Notes: generated by a model from the sequence alone, not told the origin. 25,731 bases of DNA from Brachionus koreanus (GCA_016987375.1 PJRA01000143.1:457458-483188); one strand, 5' to 3'; shown: positions 9,320 to 18,639, numbered from the stretch's first letter. Program-made: numbers and translations.

Positions 9320-9385
9320 AAATTTAAAATAGTAAAATAAAATCTATTTTAATATGATTTTAAGGAGTAGTTCTAGGATTTTTTT
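9320..9385 (-). mobile_element. short LINE 3'-end fragment
   Basis: This ~65-bp segment closely matches 14622-14690 (AATTTAAAATAGT, CTATTTTAATATGATTT and TAGTTCTAGGATTTTTT in order), which is the last codons and 3' UTR of LINE fragment C. It is a strongly 5'-truncated copy of the same family, same orientation. Confidence 0.65.
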
Positions 9386-9470
9386 TTATATTATATTATA
9401 TTTGACAAGTCACAGTTTTAAATCTTAGTCACAAAAAATGAAGTCAAAGTTTTGGCTTAAGACTTGTGTG

Positions 9471-10092
9471 GTTTTGTGACCAGCCTGGTCACAGTCATCG
9501 GTGACCAGAAAATAGGTAAAAATTCTACTGTGACCAGGAAATTTTCCTTGTGACCATAAAAATCATACAGTAATTTTTTCGTGACCAGTAGAGTTTTTTT
9601 AAATATTTAGATTTAATGTCAAAAAATAATCAATTTCTTAATAAAAAATTTAAATCAAACTTATTTATGAGATCTAATTTTATGTAACTTTAATCCTTTG
9701 ACACCTTCATAAAAACCTCCACAAACATCACACTCAACTGGATTTTTTTCCCACTCAAAACTTTTCCCTCAAGACTCTCATTCCCACCATCTTCACTTTC
9801 CTCTTCAATCGATTCAAAATCATCAACCCTGTCCACATCAGCGTCAATATATTTTAAGCAGATCGAAATTCATTCTAAATTTTCTATATTAATTTGAAAC
9901 TAAACCAGAATTTTACAATTTTATTAACAAAAATAACATTGACAAGTCGAAAATTTATGTGATCAGGAAAATTACGATGTGACCAGAAATTTTTTACTGT
10001 GACCAAGAATTTTACCTTGTGACCAATTAAATATCATTTTCTGGTCACCAAATTCCTGGTCACCGATGACTGTGACCAACTGGTCACAAAAC
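9471..10092. mobile_element. foldback DNA element with arrays of GTGACCA motifs
   Basis: The ends are inverted repeats: GTTTTGTGACCAG, then TGGTCACAGTCATCGGTGAC on the left, with the reverse complement at 10048-10092. Thirteen exact GTGACCA/TGGTCAC heptamers occur here: 9476, 9486, 9501, 9530, 9550, 9581, and 9979, 9999, 10019, 10042, 10057, 10072, 10081, plus a GTGATCA variant at 9959. All are confined to the two ends, spaced mostly 15-30 bp apart, and absent from the ~370-bp middle. Such subterminal arrays are common as transposase binding sites in DNA transposons (general knowledge). Exact termini and target duplication are unclear. The superfamily was not identified. Confidence 0.75.
9661..9860 (-). 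pseudogene. C2H2 zinc-finger coding relic inside the GTGACCA element
   Basis: The minus strand reads EWEKNPVECDVCGGFYEGVK and GLKLHKIRSHK before TAA (9663-9661). The spacing C-x2-C-x12-H-x5-H fits a C2H2 zinc finger. Upstream (about 9850-9760), one frame over, is an acidic stretch, YIDADVDRVDDFESIEEESE, ending NESLEGK. A single frameshift in an A-run near 9765 would join them. No start codon or upstream domain is present. It may be the last exon of the parent element's protein, or host sequence captured by the element. Its GC content is well above the flanks. Confidence 0.55.
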
Positions 10093-10132
10093 AGGGAAGA
10101 CCCGACTAGTGACTTAAAATCAAGTTTGAAAA

Positions 10133-10640
10133 ATGAATAAATACACCAATGAACTAGAACAATGGCTAATGTGGAAAATGAAGATATCAGTTGAAAAGTC
10201 GTGTTCAGTAGTTTTCTCTAAATACAAGAAAGAAATTGATAATCTTAAAATAAAAAATTTATGTGAATAAATTTTTAAAAAGAAAATGTCAAAAAGAAAT
10301 TAAGTATCAAATTTGATTCTAAACTAAATTTTAGTTTGTCAACGAGATTGAAGACCTTTGCAATACACATCTAAATATAATAATTAATATATATAAAAAA
10401 TGGGGTCTAAATCAAAAAACATTAGGAAACATTTATAAATCCTTAGTCGGATCTAATCTTTTTCTTGCTTGAATTCATTTTCAGAAAAAAATATCGAAAA
10501 ATTACAAGTAATTCAGGATAAAGTACTAAGATTTATACTCAAATTAAAATATTATACTTCCTCCAATATCATGCATCACAAGGCTTTTAACTTTTTGAGT
10601 TGAGTTAGAGATATGTTGAGACAGAACTGAGTTATTTCAT
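10133..10640 (+). mobile_element. degenerate LINE reverse transcriptase fragment B
   Basis: It reads MNKYTNELEQWLMWKMKISV, then EKSCSVVFSKYKKE before a stop. Further on it reads IYKKWGLNQKTLGNIYKSLV, and in shifted frames parts equivalent to the QNSALRFIIKLK and HHKVLDRLKLL segments of fragment A (490-905). The order matches fragment A throughout, so both derive from one family. Several stops and frameshifts make it inactive. Confidence 0.75.
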
Positions 10641-10689
10641 TCAATTGAAGGAGGAATTCAAAGCGGGTTACCTTCTATTTGAGGCAAAG

Positions 10690-10911
10690 AAAATTTTTGA
10701 TCAAATTTCATTTTTCAAAAATGATCAAAACATTTTAAATGCGCAATCAAATTTCAATGCATTTCTTTAAAATTACAATCCTTTTTCAAAAGTCTAAAAA
10801 TAAAGCTTTGAAATATTACAAAAATTCAAAAATCTGCGATGAAATCTAATTGCGCATTTTAAATATTTTGATCATTTTTGAAAAAGTAAAATTTTTGATC
10901 AAATTTCATTT
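10690..10911. mobile_element. foldback MITE, copy A
   Basis: Inverted arms include a perfect 17-bp match, TTCAAAAATGATCAAAA (10714-10730) with its complement at 10866-10882, followed inward by TTTAAATGCGCAAT on the left against ATTGCGCATTTTAAA on the right. The body is ~180 bp with no coding frame. A perfect 24-bp direct repeat (beginning AAAATTTTTGATCAAATTTC) flanks it at 10690-10713 and 10888-10911. A related copy lies at 16521-16708. Confidence 0.65.
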
Positions 10912-10989
10912 CTGAGATTTAGCTTTTTAATTTTAAATGCTTTTTGTTGAATATGCTGATATATTCATTTGAAAAATAAAAGCAGAATT

Positions 10990-11075
10990 TTTTTTTCTAA
11001 ATTAAACATCCCAAGAATAACAAACTTCATTTTTCTACAAAATTATTTTACTTCGATATGTCCTCTTAATATTAA
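10990..11075 (-). pseudogene. relic of a repeated unknown protein, copy 1
   Basis: The minus strand reads RGHIEVK, stop, FCRKMKFVILGMFNLEKK. The same peptide with RGHIDLREFWKKMKFVILGM occurs at 13773-13901, and the two loci align well at DNA level. The sharing suggests a transposon protein fragment. Family not recognised. Confidence 0.5.
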
Positions 11076-11079
11076 TGTT

Positions 11080-12727
11080 CTTTTTCCTACTGAATATTGA
11101 TTTCTAGTTTTCTTTGCTTTTGACCAGCTTTGATAATTTACATGTTATACTGCGAATGATTTTTATTTTTCAATTTATTTTATTTTTAGTTTTAGTTTTT
11201 AGAAAATTGTCTCTTAATATTTTGACATTTGAGTATTTTTTTTCTAGGTCCAAAGATACTGCCTGAAAACGTGTTTTTTATTCTACTAATAATTCTACTA
11301 ATAAAGCTTTCTAAATCAATAATAAAGCTGTTTAAATATTTTTCATATTAATTACTAAATTTCATATTTATTTACTAAATTTCTAAATAAAAATAAATGA
11401 AGATAATAATAAGCAAATATTATTATTCAAAAATGACATCAATTTTATTTAGTTTAGTTTTTTTTGTTCGACAAATTTAAAGATATAATTTAAAGCATTT
11501 TTTTTAAGGTAAACGATATAACATAAAATTTTTATTTAAAATCTTTTTATAATAGTTACTGTAAAGCTTTATTCAAAGATTTTGATCAAAATAAAAAACT
11601 TTATTTTTCACCATGCTTGTTGCTTTATTTCTAACGCTTGTTACATTTAGGATTTATTTTCTGGAAACTACTCTCGCTATATTGAACACTGAATTTAGAT
11701 ATCTCAAAAATTTATTTTTTTTAGTCATCAGATAAAAATGTAAATATCATCTCTGATGTTTAAATCAAATTAAATTAAGTAAAAAAAGGTTAAATAAATT
11801 TTATTTTCTCAGCAGATTTATTCTCCTATTCAAACAATGAGAAGTTTAGCATTAAATTAAAGCAATTAAATTTCAAGGCTTAGAGTAAATTGAATTATTT
11901 TTTTTGCACTTTTAGAAATAGAATGTAAAAATTAAGCAAAATTTGCTCGAAAATGTCTTTAATTGAAAGCTTAAACAAAAGCTCAGTTTTTTTATTCTTA
12001 ATTTTTTTCTCAGATAAGCTATTTTTGTTAGATGTAACTTACCTAATAGTTTCTGGTAGATAAAAATTTCAGATAAAGATAAATAGTCTAGAAACAAAGT
12101 AATTTTAAAGTCTTATTTTTAAGCATTAAAAGCCATAAAGATTAAAATAATCTTTTTCTAATTTGTAGTCTTTTTTCAAGTAGTTCAATCCGACTTAAAA
12201 AATATATCTGTTGTATATTTTAGATATCTTAAAAATCAAAAGGGAAAATTATTCTAATCAAATTTGCAGGTTAAAAAAAAAATTTTGAACAATGCAGAAA
12301 AATTAAAAAAGATTGTTCAAAAATATAGATACAAATTATTTTAGTAATTAAATAAGAAAAAAAATAAAAAAAAATATCAAAATCAATTATTCAGTATTTG
12401 ATATAAAAAAATAAGTATCAAAAAATCACAAGTAAGTGAAAATGAAAAAAAAAGGAAAAAGAGGGGCTAATGCTTATTATTTTAGTTTTTAGTTAACAAA
12501 TTGATTAACACTTGTTTACTTCGATTTCCCATTAAGGACCTCAATCCCGCATATTCACCAAAGCTTGAATGTCCAACTAATCAAAGAAAGAATGAACCGT
12601 CTTTTTTGTAAATACTGTATTAAACAAAATATACCAAACTTTTTTATTAGAGAATTAAATCGATAATTAACTTAATTATTTTATACAATCGTAGTTTTTT
12701 TTTATATATTTACTTTTTATCTTTTAA
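11080..12727. other. long AT-rich stretch without a recognised gene
   Basis: About 1.6 kb with long A/T runs. A 61-codon minus-strand open frame at 11912-12097 is low-complexity and shows no domain. No element ends were recognised. Confidence 0.45.
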
Positions 12728-12814
12728 TTTATTCAATACGTTAAAAATGCAGGCTGAAAAGAGGGCTCATACCGCTCTGATAAGCCTGTGGAGGTAAATC
12801 TCCAAAACTATATT

Positions 12815-13090
12815 TTATTTACTTCGTTTATTTGGTTTCGATGTTACATCTTCATCATCGTTGTTCTCAATATTTTTGGGTGGTCTTCCTCTCTTTTTTG
12901 AAACAGATAAACAGTTATTCTATCGACTTTATTCAATGTATTCTTTCACCCTTACTCCGTTCTTTATAAGTTCGGCTTCAATCTCATCAATGAATGGTGA
13001 AGGAATACAAAGCGGGTTTTGAATCAAGATATATCGAATACCCGACTCCACTGTGTAATTGCTACCTAATTATTTCTTCTTTTTTCCCTG
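12815..13090 (-). pseudogene. broken gene encoding an AT-hook protein (3' part)
   Basis: One minus-strand frame reads GKKKK, stop, LGSNYTVESGIRYILIQNPL, CIPSPFIDEIEAELIKNGVR, VKEYIE, stop, SR, stop, NNCLSVSKKRGRPPKN, IENNDDEDVTSKPNKRSK, then TAA at 12817-12815. KKRGRPPK is a classical AT-hook, which binds the minor groove of AT-rich DNA. All three internal stops (TAA, TAA, TAG) are one change from GAA/CAA or CAG, so they look like decay of a coding frame. An AATAAA lies ~80 nt past the final stop (12733-12728). It could be a dead transposon protein or a host pseudogene. The domain before the AT-hook was not recognised. Confidence 0.6.
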
Positions 13091-13184
13091 AATAATCAAA
13101 CATTTAAAAATATGTATCGGTAACTCTCTATTTCAATAAAGCTAATTTTAATTTTCCTTTATTTTAAACTATTTTATTTTATTT

Positions 13185-13307
13185 TATTTTGCTATAGCTC
13201 GGTACAGTAATACAAATAAATAATAAATCAATTTCATCATTAGTATCTTGATCTATTGGACCAACTGGCCTTTATATTGAGATTGTCAATGTTTCTGAAT
13301 CACTGTT
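13185..13307 (-). pseudogene. short coding relic of uncertain origin
   Basis: The minus strand reads NSDSETLTISI, stop, RPVGPIDQDTNDEIDLLF, then ICITVPSYSK. The final block resembles the start of the caspase small subunit (consensus like ADFLxAYSTVPGYxS), preceded by an acidic linker. The match is short, so this is a weak hypothesis. It could equally be transposon sequence. Confidence 0.25.
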
Positions 13308-13638
13308 TTTAAAAAAATTAATTATCTTACTTACTTATCAACTAGTATTTACATTTTTTAATTGAGTAAAAATCCATTTATTACATTAGGTACTCAAAGA
13401 TTATATTAAGTATTAACGAATTAATTTAGGTACTTTTCAATTATTTTACTTCTTAATTTTATAACATTTTCTACTTTGAAAATAAATAGTAGCTCTCTAA
13501 TATTTATTAAGTTTTAGACAATAATTACTTTTACAATTTTTAATTTTTATTTCTAAATTTTATTTCCTAAAGTAAAATAAAATCTTTGTGATAAAAATTT
13601 ATTAATAATATTAATAATATATAATTTATTTTTTCAAT

Positions 13639-13765
13639 TTAAGTAAAAATTAACATTTTAAAATTAATCATTGTAAATATTTCCAAGTTTTTTGAAGTGA
13701 GTTTTGAAATATGAGGTCTGATCTTGTAACCTGATGAAGAAAAAAGGCGTTCAACTAGACCTTGA
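13639..13765 (-). mobile_element. hAT transposase C-terminal fragment
   Basis: The minus strand reads LDQGLVERLFSSSGYKIRPH, then ISKLTSKNLEIFTMINFKML before TAA at 13641-13639. The ERLFSxxGxxxxxxRxxLxxxxxExL pattern is the hAT C-terminal dimerisation region; this copy keeps ERLFSSSG and the L-T-S-K-N-L-E helix. Catalytic parts are absent. Upstream DNA is an unrelated relic. Confidence 0.8.
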
Positions 13766-13772
13766 TCTAGTT

Positions 13773-13901
13773 TTATCTGCATATTCGAGATATTTTTTCT
13801 AAATTAAACATCCCAAGAATGACAAATTTCATTTTCTTCCAAAATTCTCTTAGATCGATATGTCCTCTGTATTCATAACCGTCATTGTCTATCAGAACCC
13901 A
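13773..13901 (-). pseudogene. relic of a repeated unknown protein, copy 2
   Basis: The minus strand is open over WVLIDNDGYEYRGHIDLREF and WKKMKFVILGMFNLEKISRI, then CR and TAA. The DGYEYR block is faintly like a FLYWCH zinc-finger start, but the pattern is incomplete. Copy 1 is at 10990-11075. It sits just upstream, on the same strand, of the hAT C-terminal fragment. Whether they belong to one element is unknown. Confidence 0.5.
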
Positions 13902-14491
13902 ATTTTAGATCCATCGTTTTTTTATCTTGATGATTGTTCTAAACAAACAAAATGTCAAATCCGATTTAATTTGTTTCAGAATATTGTCAAAAGAGTTATT
14001 TAATAATTATTTTTAGAAATGGTTAGAAATTAAAACATATATTTGGGGGATAGCGCTTGTCGCAAGGGAAAAAGATGAAATCTTTTACTCAACTGTATAA
14101 ATTTGGATGTCGTTGTAAAACTTGTTAATAAAAATAAAAATTTATTTTTGCAGGATTATGATTCTTTGATTATCTAACTGGTATCTGAAACAGATGATGA
14201 TCGATTCAATGTCTTAAATAAATATTTATAAGTTCTATTTAATTGGCATTTAAAATTTTTTGCTTGTAACAATTTTTACTTTTATGTTCTCTAAAATATT
14301 AGATATTTTAGATCATTTAATCTAAAAAACACTAATCAAATTTTATTTTTGATAAATTTAGTAAAAGTAATATTTATCAATTTTTTAAATTTAGGTCTCA
14401 CTATGATATATTAATTAAAAAGAGAATATAATGCCTATTAATAATTAAGTTTAAATTGAGCTTTTTAACCACATATAACTTCATTTTTTAG

Positions 14492-15182
14492 CTTAGTTTA
14501 GTTTAGTTTATTTAAAAAAATAATGGCAATGGCACAATTAATGACACACACCGTGATTTGTATTAATTATTATTATTTTTATTCAGAAAACACCTCATGG
14601 GCGATGTTAAAAAAAAATAATAAAATTTAAAATAGTGAAACAAAAATCTATTTTAATATGATTTGAAGAATAGTTCTAGGATTTTTTTTCTCATTCGATT
14701 CTCTAAAAAGGTACCTTATTGACTGCATCGTTCCATCTTTGCATTCTTTTTTGTTAAGCATGTTTTCAAGCTTTATCCTTTCACTTGCTCTAGCTGCCAT
14801 ATTTTCTATATTGTCTTTTTCTTCTAGGATGATTTTCATTTAAACTATCACGGATTTTTTGTTATTTCTATTTTCTTTATCTCTTGTTTCATTTAGGATA
14901 TTGTTCACTAGTGTTTTTGTAAATTTGTTGTTTGCTAATCTCGTTATAAAGGACAGTTTTCTCTTTAGCAATACTCTCCATATTCGTTCCACATTAAGGG
15001 CGGTCAACAGTTTTGTTGTTCTTGATCTCTTGCAGAGCTCAAACATTTTCTTCACCAATTTGCCATCTTTTGTTTTAATTTTTTTAAGTGAATCTGGTTA
15101 AGCTTGATTGCCACGCATCCATAGGTGAGAATTGGTCGGCAGAATGTCTTGTAGAAGCGGGTTTTAATATTTGTTTTTATTA
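14492..15182 (-). mobile_element. LINE 3' part (fragment C) with (TAAAC)n tail
   Basis: From 15182 the minus strand reads NIKTRFYKTFCRPILTYGCV, AIKLNQIHLKKLKQKM, fitting the thumb region of a non-LTR reverse transcriptase. After a frameshift it continues VKKMFELCKRSRTTKLLTAL, NVERIWRVLLKRKLSFITRL, ANNKFTKTLVNNI (15058-14840). A stop is followed by MKIILEEKDNIENMAARASE up to RTILQIILK and TAG at 14650-14648. The 3' UTR contains AATAAA and ends in about four TAAAC repeats (14513-14492), a typical LINE tail. It belongs to a different family from fragments A and B. One frameshift and one stop break the frame. Confidence 0.8.
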
Positions 15183-15189
15183 ATATATT

Positions 15190-15880
15190 AATATGTCTAT
15201 GAACTACTCTATAAATATATTTTTAATTAAATTAAATGATTAAATGAATAAGAAAAATGAATTTAACAAAAAATAATCCTAAGATTTTAGTAATCATTTT
15301 ATCTATTTATTAATCTATTTTGTCCGATAAAGATTCTAAAAAATTGACTTTCCTAAAATATAAAGATGACATTTTTCGGCATTGTGAATTTTGCAATCAA
15401 ACACAAAAGTTTAAAATTTAGATAGCTTTTTTTTCTCAATATCTAAAATTTTGTTCAAAAATTAACAATTCCCTATTTTCCACAATGAAAATTTAAGTAT
15501 TTTATGAATCTGAATTTCGTCAAACCATATGTTTGCTTACTTTGTTTGTTTTTTGTTCAATAAATATTTGATAATTTCAAATTTTTTTTTCAATCAAATC
15601 TAAGATATTGAAAAGATATTAAAATCAATTAATTTTTGTTTAATTAAATTTTTAGCTTAATTGAAAGGAGCAACAACAAAAATAAAAGAAGATCAGGCAA
15701 ATCATGTAAAAAAATAAAATTTAAGATTATTTTTTGCTATTCCGGTCTAGAGGCGATTTATTTTAATTAGAATAAAAGATTAAATGTATAGTTGTATAAT
15801 TTCTAAAATAGTTTTATTTAAAATAAACTAATAAGGAATCAGAAGACTGTCAGTGTGTAAATAGAGAAAAATTCAGATAA
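15190..15880. other. AT-rich stretch without a recognised gene
   Basis: No coding similarity, RNA fold or repeat arm was recognised. Confidence 0.45.
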
Positions 15881-15888
15881 TATATTAA

Positions 15889-16074
15889 GTTGATGTTGAC
15901 ACGAGAATTATATGCTTGTAAATATACAAATGTAAATAAACTGTTAAATAGGTATATCTTGTGTGAAACTATACAATAGTCCATTTAGACATTGTCAGCA
16001 GATTTTTTAACAAATAAACTACTGATTGAAATGTTAAGACTCGAGTCTTGCCTTCGCTCAAAGTCTCTTCTCTA
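15889..16074 (+). mobile_element. possible Copia-type pol C-terminal relic
   Basis: One plus-strand frame reads KLMLTRELYACKYTNVNKLL, NRYILCETIQ, stop, SI, stop, TLSADFLTNKLLIEMLRLES, then CLRSKSLL and TAG. The block SADFLTNKL resembles the LADxxTKxL motif that ends Copia RNase H. No catalytic RNase H residues are visible and no LTR was found downstream. Weak. Confidence 0.25.
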
Positions 16075-16434
16075 GTCCCTATTATTTGTTAGCTTACCTT
16101 CAGCTTATTAAAATTTTACATTAATGTTTTGTACTTGGTAGATTGGATTCAACCTAAATTTTTATAAAGCAAAGTCCTTTTATTTATTGATCCCACACAA
16201 GAAGCCTAAACAGTCTCCTACAGAAAATCTAAAATTTACAATTAAAATAAATTTTTACATAGGTATAGCTAATAATAAAACGTTGAATAATAAACGTAGG
16301 TCACTTTTACTTACAAATTAAAAAAAAATTCAAAATCTCTTTCATCTCATAATTTGTTTTTCTTGAAATATTCAAATATTATCTGTTTTCGTTAAGATTT
16401 TTGTCTTAACACGACTCTTTTTCTTTTTAACATG

Positions 16435-16483
16435 TTTAAATTGACATAATCCTTAAATAGTTGTAGCATTATGTCAATTTAAA
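16435..16483. repeat. perfect 16-bp inverted repeat (stem-loop)
   Basis: TTTAAATTGACATAAT at 16435-16450 is the exact reverse complement of 16468-16483, with a 17-nt loop. A smaller hairpin GTTAAGA/TCTTAAC sits just before it (16391-16410). Function is unknown; it may be the core of a small foldback element. Confidence 0.55.
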
Positions 16484-16520
16484 TCCACACTGACACATTT
16501 ATTTTTAACTATTAAACTTC

Positions 16521-16708
16521 AATTTTCAAATTTGAAAAAAATATTTTAAATGCGCAATTAAATTTATATGCATATCTAGAAATGAAAATCCTATCTCAAA
16601 AAAAAACAAAGCTTTAAAGTATAAAAATATCTTAAAGATTAAATTTATTTTCGCATTTAAAATGCTTTGATCAAATTTGAAAAAGGAAATTTGATCAAAA
16701 TTTCAATA
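16521..16708. mobile_element. foldback MITE, copy B
   Basis: Same family as 10690-10911. Shared in order are ATTTTAAATGCGCAAT, an ATGCAT block, GAAAATCCTAT and AAAGCTTTAAA; the right arm has CGCATTTAAAATG and TTTGATCAAATTTGAAAAAG. It is more diverged than copy A, and its arms are imperfect. Confidence 0.6.
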
Positions 16709-16919
16709 AAAAATTTCAAATTTTGATTCTTTGACTCAAATTTAACTACTGATCTTGTATGTAATCTATCTACTTTCTTTCAAATAAATTGACGATTAAA
16801 TATTGAAAAATATTTTTATTTTTCTGCATACAAAGGATCCAGACCTGCTGCTATCATCGCAACATTATTTTATACAGCGGATAGCATAGTCCATTAGTAG
16901 TTATCTTCATGTTACCTGA

Positions 16920-16942
16920 CACCACCACCACCACCACTACCA
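16920..16942. repeat. CAC/ACC trinucleotide microsatellite
   Basis: About seven CAC-type triplets with one interruption (ACTACC). They lie at the edge of a GC-richer block (16835-16940) that may be the end of an unidentified repeat. Confidence 0.7.
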
Positions 16943-17231
16943 TTATCAAATTTATTTATTTAAAAAAAAGAGAAATCAAAAAATAATGGTGTGATAATCA
17001 ATAAAAAATGTAAAAAAAAAGCTAAAAATATACTCGAAAAGAAAAAAAAAGGATATTAAAAATAAATTATAAAGTATTTAGTAAAATTAATTAGTAAAAT
17101 TAGAATAGCAAAGAAAAATTAATATTAAAATTATTTTTTTTTTTAGTTATTTTTCATAACACTTAAACTTTGTCTTATGCACTAGATACTTTATTTTTTT
17201 TAATTTTTTTTTTACATCGCCTTCTAGGCTG

Positions 17232-17334
17232 AAATAAAAAACTGATTGAATATTTTAGTTGGAGTTTTCAGTCATTAAGCACTTGCTTTAAATTATCAAA
17301 AGTCACAAGTCATGACTTTGACTTGTTCGATAAA
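17232..17334. repeat. direct duplication, left copy (103 bp)
   Basis: Matches 17541-17663 at 102 of 103 positions once a 20-bp insertion in the right copy is removed. It contains the palindrome AAGTCATGACTT. It follows a GCCTTCTAGGCTG hairpin-like motif (17219-17231). Confidence 0.85.
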
Positions 17335-17540
17335 TACTGTAGATTTAAATAGCATAAATTTATTTGATCATATAGATTAAACATTTAAATTCGTCGTTAA
17401 AAAACGAAAATTGACTTAGTCAAATTTAATCACTTTTATATATTATTTAAAATCTAATTTAATTTTTTAATTATTTTTTTTTATAAATTTTGACCTATGA
17501 GGTCTATACAAGTTTTTTGTCGAATAATAATAATAATAAT

Positions 17541-17663
17541 AAATAAAAAACTGATTGAATATTTTAGTTGGAGTTTTCAGTCATTAAGCACTTGCTTTAA
17601 ATTATCAACTGAAGCTTTAAATTATCAAAAGTCACAAGTCATAACTTTGACTTGTTCGATAAA
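17541..17663. repeat. direct duplication, right copy (123 bp)
   Basis: Same sequence as 17232-17334, offset by 309 bp, with one G-to-A change and an extra 20 bp (CTGAAGCTTTAAATTATCAA) that repeats the preceding 14 bases. An AAT microsatellite (17523-17543) lies directly before it. Confidence 0.85.
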
Positions 17664-18107
17664 ATTTAAAATGTACAAGTCTTAACTTGGTAACTTTAAA
17701 ATAATTATTAATTTTTTTTAAGAAATTTATTATTAAATAAAAAAAAAGATCTTTTGATTCAATTTATTTAACTTATGTAATAAGTGAATAGTCCATTTTG
17801 GCTAGAACTAAACTTACACAATTATTCGCAACCCTTTAAAAAATTAACTATAATTTTTTATTTAAATAAAAAAATATTTCATAAAAATTATGAAAATTCT
17901 TTAGAAATCAATCATTGGTCAAAGTTAAGACTTTAACTTTTTAATAACTTGTTGAGACTTTTTTCCCTGACTTTTGTACAAGTATGAACTGAAGTTATCT
18001 TATAATTCAGTAACTTATGGGGGCTATCATTAATTTTCTAAATTTCAAATCCAGTCTTTAGCTTAGTTCAACGTTTAAGTGTGTTTGTTTATCTGTATTG
18101 AGTTAGT

Positions 18108-18629
18108 TTTCATTCATTTATTTATTAAAAATATAATTTAGGGGGTCCCAGATTTGTCCGAATGGCTTACGCCTTCGTTTAAATCCAATTGTTACGTAAA
18201 GATTGAGTACAAAATTATAAATATGTAAAAGAAAGAAAAAAGTTAAAACTTAATTTATGTACAATTTTTGAGTCTGGAGAATTTATCTATAGGTGTTTCA
18301 AATCTTTTGGTTTGATTTGCTTGTCGTGTCAACATATACGCGTGAATCTCCTTTGCTATCAAATCTTGTTTGGATTTGTTTGTTACGAATTTAACATATA
18401 AGCCGTTTGATTTATCTTCGATTGTTTCTAGCTTTAGGACTTTGTGTATTGATTTAATTGAGGTTTTGATTGAAAAATATTTTATTATTTTTAACAATTT
18501 ATTTTGGATTTTTTGGAGGGATGTTTTTATTCTTGATGTTCCGATACTTATTATGATAAAGCAGTAATCGAATAGCGATCTTATCAATGATTTGTATAGC
18601 GTTAAGTTCTACTTGATTGAGTTTGACCA
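18108..18629 (-). mobile_element. LINE reverse transcriptase 3' fragment D
   Basis: From 18629 the minus strand reads WSNSIK, stop, NLTLYKSLIRSLFDYCFIII, then SLQKIQNKLLKIIKYFSIKT, SIKSIHKVLKLETIED and a C-terminus ending RFETPIDKFSRLKNCT before TAA at 18257-18255. The LYKSLIRSxxDY and QNKxLKII blocks are those of fragments A and B, so it is a related clade. The open frame of 110 codons (18587-18255) is among the longest non-RpS3 frames here. A 3' UTR follows, ending in AATAAATAAATGAATGAA (about 18125-18108), a likely LINE tail. Confidence 0.78.
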
Positions 18630-18639
18630 TTTAAAGCTT

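Noticed and set aside
11912..12097. 61-codon minus-strand open frame
   Set aside because: Low-complexity sequence with no recognisable motif or exon signals; expected by chance.
14859..15101. 80-codon plus-strand open frame
   Set aside because: Antisense of the LINE C reverse transcriptase fragment.
16835..16942. Possible tRNA-derived SINE in the GC-richer block
   Set aside because: No A and B box pair and no cloverleaf could be drawn on either strand.
18370..18567. 65-codon plus-strand open frame
   Set aside because: Antisense of LINE fragment D.
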